Shown here: in pieces, positions 15,040-18,736 of the stretch
Layout: every line of letters begins with the position of its first letter
Position numbering within the stretch: position 1 is the stretch's first letter
From: Lysobacterales bacterium
Lineage (GTDB): Bacteria; Pseudomonadota; Gammaproteobacteria; Xanthomonadales; Marinicellaceae
Assembly (NCBI GenBank): GCA_026990095.1
Contig: JALSIL010000254.1
Coordinates: 1-18,736 of the forward strand
Direction of reading: 5' to 3'
Length of the DNA stretch: 18,736 nucleotides
Program-made: the position numbers and the translations under genes
The notes under the pieces: generated by a model
The model's input: the letters and a program-made list of their open reading frames with translations, nothing else
The model's database searches: none
What the model was told of the DNA's origin: nothing

Positions 15040-15068
15040 CTTAATACGTCTCACGTGAGGGCAATGAA

Positions 15069-16460
15069 ATGAGCGACAGTAAACAACCGTTAGAAATTCA
15101 ATTATACGAAAAAAGAAAGAAAATTCATCCGCGTAACGTCAAGGGTTTTTTCCAAAGGCTAAGGAAAATTTCTCTTTATCTGCTTTTGGGCATATTTTAT
15201 TTGTTGCCGTGGTTAAGTTTTGATGGACACCAAGCGGTTCTATTTGATTTACCTGCGCGAAAGTTTCATATCTTTTTTATTACCTTTTGGCCTCAAGACT
15301 TTATATTTTTATCATGGGCACTTATTATTGCTGCATTTACTCTGTTTTTTGTCACGGCCTTGGCAGGCAGAGTTTGGTGCGGTTTTGCCTGCCCACAAAC
15401 CGTGTGGACAGAGTTATTTGTCCGCATAGAATATTGGATTGAAGGCGATAGAAATAAAAGAATTAAACTTGATAAAGCACCTTGGAATTTTGCTAAAGTT
15501 AAAACGCGCGGTTTAAAACTGTTTTTATGGTTACTGTTGGCATTATGGACAGGTTTTACCTTTGTTGGGTTTTTCTCACCTATTCGAGAATTGTTTTTTC
15601 ATGTTCAAAACTGGACACTTGGTCCTTGGGAGACCTTTTGGATTTTCTTTTACGCTTTAGCCACTTTCGGAAATGCTGGATTTTTACGTGAACAAGTGTG
15701 TATGCACATGTGCCCTTATGCACGTTTTCAAAGTGCCATGTTTGATCGCGACACCTTAATTATTTCCTACGATGTCGAGCGTGGAGAACCACGTGTTGGT
15801 GGTAAAAAGAAACGAGCAGAAACAAAGAACCCAGGTGATTGTATTGAATGCCAAGCCTGTGTTCAGGTTTGTCCTACAGGTATTGATATTCGTGATGGTT
15901 TACAATACGAATGCATTGCTTGTGCTGCCTGTATTGATGCCTGTGATGAAGTCATGATTAAAATTGGAAAAGAACCTGGCTTGATTAAATACACAACAGA
16001 GAATCAGTTGGAAGGAAAGGAAACACATATACTTCGACCAAGAATTATTCTTTATGCAGTTGCTTTAAGTATATTTGTAGGCTTGTTTTCTTATACTTTA
16101 ATTAATCGAAAGGACATGGCAGTTGATGTTTTGCGAGATAGAAACAGTTTTTACCGCCAAGTGGACTCAAAAACAATAGAAAATGTTTATAAGCTTAAAA
16201 TTATGAATAAAGGTAAATCTGTTCAACAATATAAGATTACTGCTAAAGGATTTGGAAAAAACTTGGATGTTGTTATTGACGACAAATTTAAAGAGCGCAA
16301 ACTACCTCCTGGCGATGTTTTAATCTTGCCTGTAAAAGTCAGGGCTCAAAAAGCAGATGTCAAACGACGTATTCAAAACATTCAGATTATAATCACTGCT
16401 GTCGGAGAAGACGGAACAACGATAACCGAGGAGACTAAGTATTTTGGACCAAAAAAATAA
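15069..16460 (+). CDS. ccoG: cbb3 oxidase assembly protein CcoG (membrane Fe-S copper reductase)
   Basis: 463-residue polyferredoxin-like membrane protein. CcoG (also RdxA/FixG) reduces Cu(II) to Cu(I) for assembly of the CuB centre of cbb3 oxidase. Membrane helices lie at about 34-50, 80-100, 149-170, 186-204 and 330-350. Conserved cysteine pairs occur as C104-G-F-A-C108-P and C211-M-H-M-C215-P. Two ferredoxin-type [4Fe-4S] motifs follow: Cys258/261/264/268 and Cys282/285/288/292. The C-terminal 110 residues form a periplasmic Ig-like domain, as in the family. ATG 15069 follows GAGGG by about 7 bases; a palindrome CTCACGTGAG (15050-15059) overlaps that ribosome binding site. The stop overlaps the start of the FixH-like gene. 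Confidence 0.96.
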   Translation: MSDSKQPLEIQLYEKRKKIHPRNVKGFFQRLRKISLYLLLGIFYLLPWLSFDGHQAVLFDLPARKFHIFFITFWPQDFIFLSWALIIAAFTLFFVTALAGRVWCGFACPQTVWTELFVRIEYWIEGDRNKRIKLDKAPWNFAKVKTRGLKLFLWLLLALWTGFTFVGFFSPIRELFFHVQNWTLGPWETFWIFFYALATFGNAGFLREQVCMHMCPYARFQSAMFDRDTLIISYDVERGEPRVGGKKKRAETKNPGDCIECQACVQVCPTGIDIRDGLQYECIACAACIDACDEVMIKIGKEPGLIKYTTENQLEGKETHILRPRIILYAVALSIFVGLFSYTLINRKDMAVDVLRDRNSFYRQVDSKTIENVYKLKIMNKGKSVQQYKITAKGFGKNLDVVIDDKFKERKLPPGDVLILPVKVRAQKADVKRRIQNIQIIITAVGEDGTTITEETKYFGPKK

Positions 16461-16626
16461 AATAGAAAAGAAAGCATGGTATAAATACCCCATTGTGTGG
16501 TTTGTTATTGCATTGCCAACTATTGCTGTTGTTGCATCAATTACAACATTGGTCATTGCCTCAAAGCATGCACCACAAGTGTTAGAGCATAATATATCTT
16601 ATAAGTCTGACGACGATAAAAAGTAA
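16444..16626 (+). CDS. Minimal FixH/CcoH-like protein (TTG start)
   Basis: A 60-residue protein with one membrane helix (about 12-39). The segment W-Y-K-Y-P-I-V-W-F-V-I-A-L-P followed by A-V-V-A-S-I-T-T-L-V-I-A-S-K-H-A-P resembles the N-terminal part of gammaproteobacterial FixH/CcoH proteins (W-Y-K-x-F-W-x-W-F-x-I-x-L-P ... V-A-G). Those family members are usually around 150 residues or more, with a periplasmic domain; here only the anchor and a short acidic/lysine tail remain. No upstream ATG exists; TTG 16444 overlaps the ccoG stop and has GAGGAG at 16428-16433 ten bases upstream. It sits in the expected slot between ccoG and ccoI. FixH is thought to bind CcoP or help CcoI-dependent copper delivery. 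It could be a natural short form or a degraded gene; I favour a functional short form because the start and context are intact. Confidence 0.65.
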   Translation: MDQKNKIEKKAWYKYPIVWFVIALPTIAVVASITTLVIASKHAPQVLEHNISYKSDDDKK

Positions 16627-16673
16627 TTCCAAGACAAGCTCCTTGAGACCTTTGCCATTTTTACACGTTTTGG

Positions 16674-16696
16674 GAGTTGGGCACAGCTCTATTTTT
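16674..16696 (+). terminator. Possible Rho-independent terminator after the ccoG-fixH end
   Basis: GAGTTG (16674-16679) can pair with CAGCTC (16684-16689), with one G-T pair and the loop GGCA. TATTTTT follows directly. It is 47 bases after the FixH-like stop and 116 bases before ccoI, so it may separate the two transcripts or attenuate read-through. Confidence 0.55.
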
Positions 16697-16728
16697 AAAT
16701 GTTTGTTAAAAAAGGGTGAATCTGGATG

Positions 16729-16740
16729 AAACAATTGTTT
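16729..16740. promoter_or_regulatory. Perfect 12-bp palindrome upstream of ccoI
   Basis: AAACAATTGTTT is a perfect inverted repeat 72 bases upstream of the ccoI start. It could be an operator, but it matches no regulator site that I can name, and AT-rich palindromes of this size can occur by chance. Confidence 0.25.
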
Positions 16741-16812
16741 TAAAAATGTTTTATCCAACTCTTTGTTCGTGTGTTAATCTGTTTTTTTACTGAATCATAG
16801 TTCTGATTTCTT

Positions 16813-18736
16813 ATGAAAGATACCGTTTGTTCAACTTGTTTTCATTGCCATGAATTAATTCCTGATGGAGTCAATATTTATGCCACTATCAATGGTGCAC
16901 AACAAAAAATGTGTTGCCATGGATGCAAGGCTGTGGCTGAGTTTATTGATGAAGAAGGGTATTGTGAGTTTTACGATTATCGGGGCGACTCAAAACCCGC
17001 TCATAAGGCAGAAGTGGCTGAAAAAAAGTGGCTGCAATACGATGAAGCCGTTTCATTTAAATCATTTGCCAAGCACCTCAAGGATTCTGTCTATCAAGTT
17101 TCTATTCGATTAGAAGGGATGTATTGCAGTGCCTGTGGTTGGCTGGTTGATAAACATTTGCGACAACTTGACGGGATACAAGAAGTGAAACTCAATAGCA
17201 TAACAAAAATTGTGCGTGTTGAATTTGATTTAAACAAAATTAAGCTCTCACAAATACTCACGGCACTTAACTTTCTGGGTTACAAACCCATTGTTAGCCA
17301 TGAACAAGATTCACAAGAAATCGTAAGTCAAGAGCGAAAAAACGCCTTAAAAAGGTTGATTGTTTCAGGCTTAGGCATGATGTTTATCATGACATTATCC
17401 GTCCCACTTTACAGTGGAGAATACACTGGTATTGACCCGCAAATGCGACGATTCTTTGAATTAGTTAGCTTACTTGTAGCTACAGTTGTGTTTTTTTACG
17501 CAGGCAATACTTTTAATCAAAATGCCATTCGAGACCTGCGCAATAAACACTTAGGCATGGATGTGCCAGTGGCATTATCCATCTCATTGGCATATACAGT
17601 GAGTGTCTGGAATGTTTTGACCCATAGTGGGCACGCAATTTATTTTGACTCTATGGTTATGTTTGTGTTTTTTCTCTTAGCGGGTCGCTTTGTTGAAATG
17701 TCGGTTCGCCATCAAGGCATGAGCAGTAACGATGCCTTAGGGAGCATGATACCAACAAGCGTAGCGGCAATGCGTGATGGTGAATTTGTTAACCTACCAC
17801 TTGATAATATTGTAAAAGGGGATGTAATTCGTGCTGATGAAACCGATATTATAGCCTTAGATGGGATAATCACTGAAGGCAATGCTAAAGTAGATGAATC
17901 CATGATAACTGGCGAATCCAGAGCGATAAATCGCGTAGTGGGTGATCACGTGATGGCAGGCAGTTTAGTGCAAACGGGTTCTATTCGAATAAAGTCCACA
18001 GCAATTGGCAATGATACCATATTAGCCAACCTGAGCAATCTACTTGAAAATGCCCAATTACAAAAGCCCAGAACATTGCTACTTGTAGACAAAATTGCCT
18101 CTTGGTTTGTGGCAATAGTGTTAATGCTGGCAGCTCTAACGGCAATCTATTATTCAATTTATAACCCCGATAAAGCATTGGTCACCGTCTTGGCAGTCTT
18201 GGTTGCAACGTGTCCTTGTGCTTTATCATTGGCAACACCAGCAGCTTTAACTGCAGCCAGTGTACGCTTGATGAAAAGCGGGATATTAATCAATAATCTT
18301 GATGCCATAAGTGGTATTGCTAAAGTGAATCATTGGTTTTTTGATAAAACAGGAACCCTAACCGAATCTTCCATGTCAATTGCAAGAGTTCATCAATTCA
18401 GTGACATACCCAAAAAGGTTTTATTAAAAATTGCAGCAAGTCTCGAACACAAAAGCACGCATCCCATTGCCAGTGCATTTAATGACTATTATGATGATGA
18501 AATAGGGATAAAAGAGTTTGTTGAAAAATCGGGTTCGGGTTTACAAGCGATTATTAATGGTGATAACTGGAAAATTGGTTCGTTGATGTGGTGTGGTAAT
18601 GAGTCTGATAAAGTGATTAACAGTAAAAAAGTTCTGACCTACCTAAGTAGAAACAATAAAATTGTTGCGGCATTTGAATTGGAAAATAAGGTACGAAAAG
18701 GCAGTATTGAACTCATAAAACAATTAAAAGAAAACG
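16813..18736 (+). CDS. ccoI: cbb3 maturation copper-exporting P-type ATPase CcoI (3' end cut by window)
   Basis: First 641 residues of a P1B-type ATPase of the CcoI/FixI (CopA2/CtpA) type, which moves Cu(I) to the periplasm for cbb3 oxidase. The frame is open to the window end with no stop. The N-terminus has a cysteine-rich module (C6/C9/C12 and C34-C35-x-x-C38) typical of this subfamily. A heavy-metal-associated domain with M-Y-C105-S-A-C108-G follows (about 95-160). The membrane part has the Cu(I) transport motif C467-P-C469. The actuator motif T-G-E-S is at 366-369, the phosphorylation motif D511-K-T-G-T-L-T starts at 511, and the nucleotide-domain His-Pro is at 550-551. ATG 16813 is the first start after an in-frame TGA, but lacks a clear Shine-Dalgarno. 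The missing part should contain the G-D-G-x-N-D motif and last helices. Confidence 0.95.
   Translation, partial: MKDTVCSTCFHCHELIPDGVNIYATINGAQQKMCCHGCKAVAEFIDEEGYCEFYDYRGDSKPAHKAEVAEKKWLQYDEAVSFKSFAKHLKDSVYQVSIRLEGMYCSACGWLVDKHLRQLDGIQEVKLNSITKIVRVEFDLNKIKLSQILTALNFLGYKPIVSHEQDSQEIVSQERKNALKRLIVSGLGMMFIMTLSVPLYSGEYTGIDPQMRRFFELVSLLVATVVFFYAGNTFNQNAIRDLRNKHLGMDVPVALSISLAYTVSVWNVLTHSGHAIYFDSMVMFVFFLLAGRFVEMSVRHQGMSSNDALGSMIPTSVAAMRDGEFVNLPLDNIVKGDVIRADETDIIALDGIITEGNAKVDESMITGESRAINRVVGDHVMAGSLVQTGSIRIKSTAIGNDTILANLSNLLENAQLQKPRTLLLVDKIASWFVAIVLMLAALTAIYYSIYNPDKALVTVLAVLVATCPCALSLATPAALTAASVRLMKSGILINNLDAISGIAKVNHWFFDKTGTLTESSMSIARVHQFSDIPKKVLLKIAASLEHKSTHPIASAFNDYYDDEIGIKEFVEKSGSGLQAIINGDNWKIGSLMWCGNESDKVINSKKVLTYLSRNNKIVAAFELENKVRKGSIELIKQLKEN

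Noticed and set aside
16865..17113. Apparent 82-residue open frame on the + strand
   Set aside because: It is an off-frame shadow of the N-terminal part of ccoI, which has clear cysteine and metal-domain motifs in its own frame.

Overview
The window is AT-rich DNA packed with genes, and by gene content it comes from a gammaproteobacterium. It carries a proteobacterial type IV pilus alignment cluster (pilMNOPQ), an OxyR, an FNR-type iron-sulfur regulator and a cbb3 oxidase (cco) cluster. I cannot name the genus from sequence alone. No rRNA, tRNA, CRISPR array or intact mobile element is visible.

Left part (1-8827, all + strand): the 3' end of hemW is followed by a 257-bp gap. The tightly packed pilM-pilN-pilO-pilP-pilQ operon comes next, with gene junctions that overlap or lie a few bases apart. 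PilM, N, O and P form the cytoplasmic and inner-membrane alignment complex, and PilQ is the outer-membrane secretin through which the pilus passes. One base after pilQ starts a large lipoprotein gene (about 1,000 residues) built of Ig-like modules. It occupies the position where many gammaproteobacteria carry aroK/aroB, and it ends at a clear Rho-independent terminator. This is the least understood gene in the window.

Middle part (8938-11503): an oxyR gene, with both redox cysteines at the E. coli spacing, overlaps by one base a ten-helix EamA/DMT permease gene. Convergent with this pair is an fnr/anr-type regulator on the minus strand. It has all four [4Fe-4S] cysteines and probably a TTG start.

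Right part (11586-18736, + strand): the fnr-ccoN intergenic region holds a perfect FNR box, TTGATTAATATCAA. It is centred about 41.5 bp upstream of the start point predicted from a perfect TATAAT, which is the class II activator layout. The operon that follows encodes the high-affinity cbb3 oxidase (ccoN, ccoO, ccoQ, ccoP), an unnamed two-helix membrane protein, ccoG (copper reductase/assembly) and an unusually small FixH/CcoH-like protein of 60 residues. After a 186-bp gap with a terminator-like hairpin comes ccoI, a copper P-type ATPase cut by the window end. Together these genes suggest oxygen-controlled microaerobic respiration, with the FNR sensor gene directly beside its main target and a peroxide sensor nearby.
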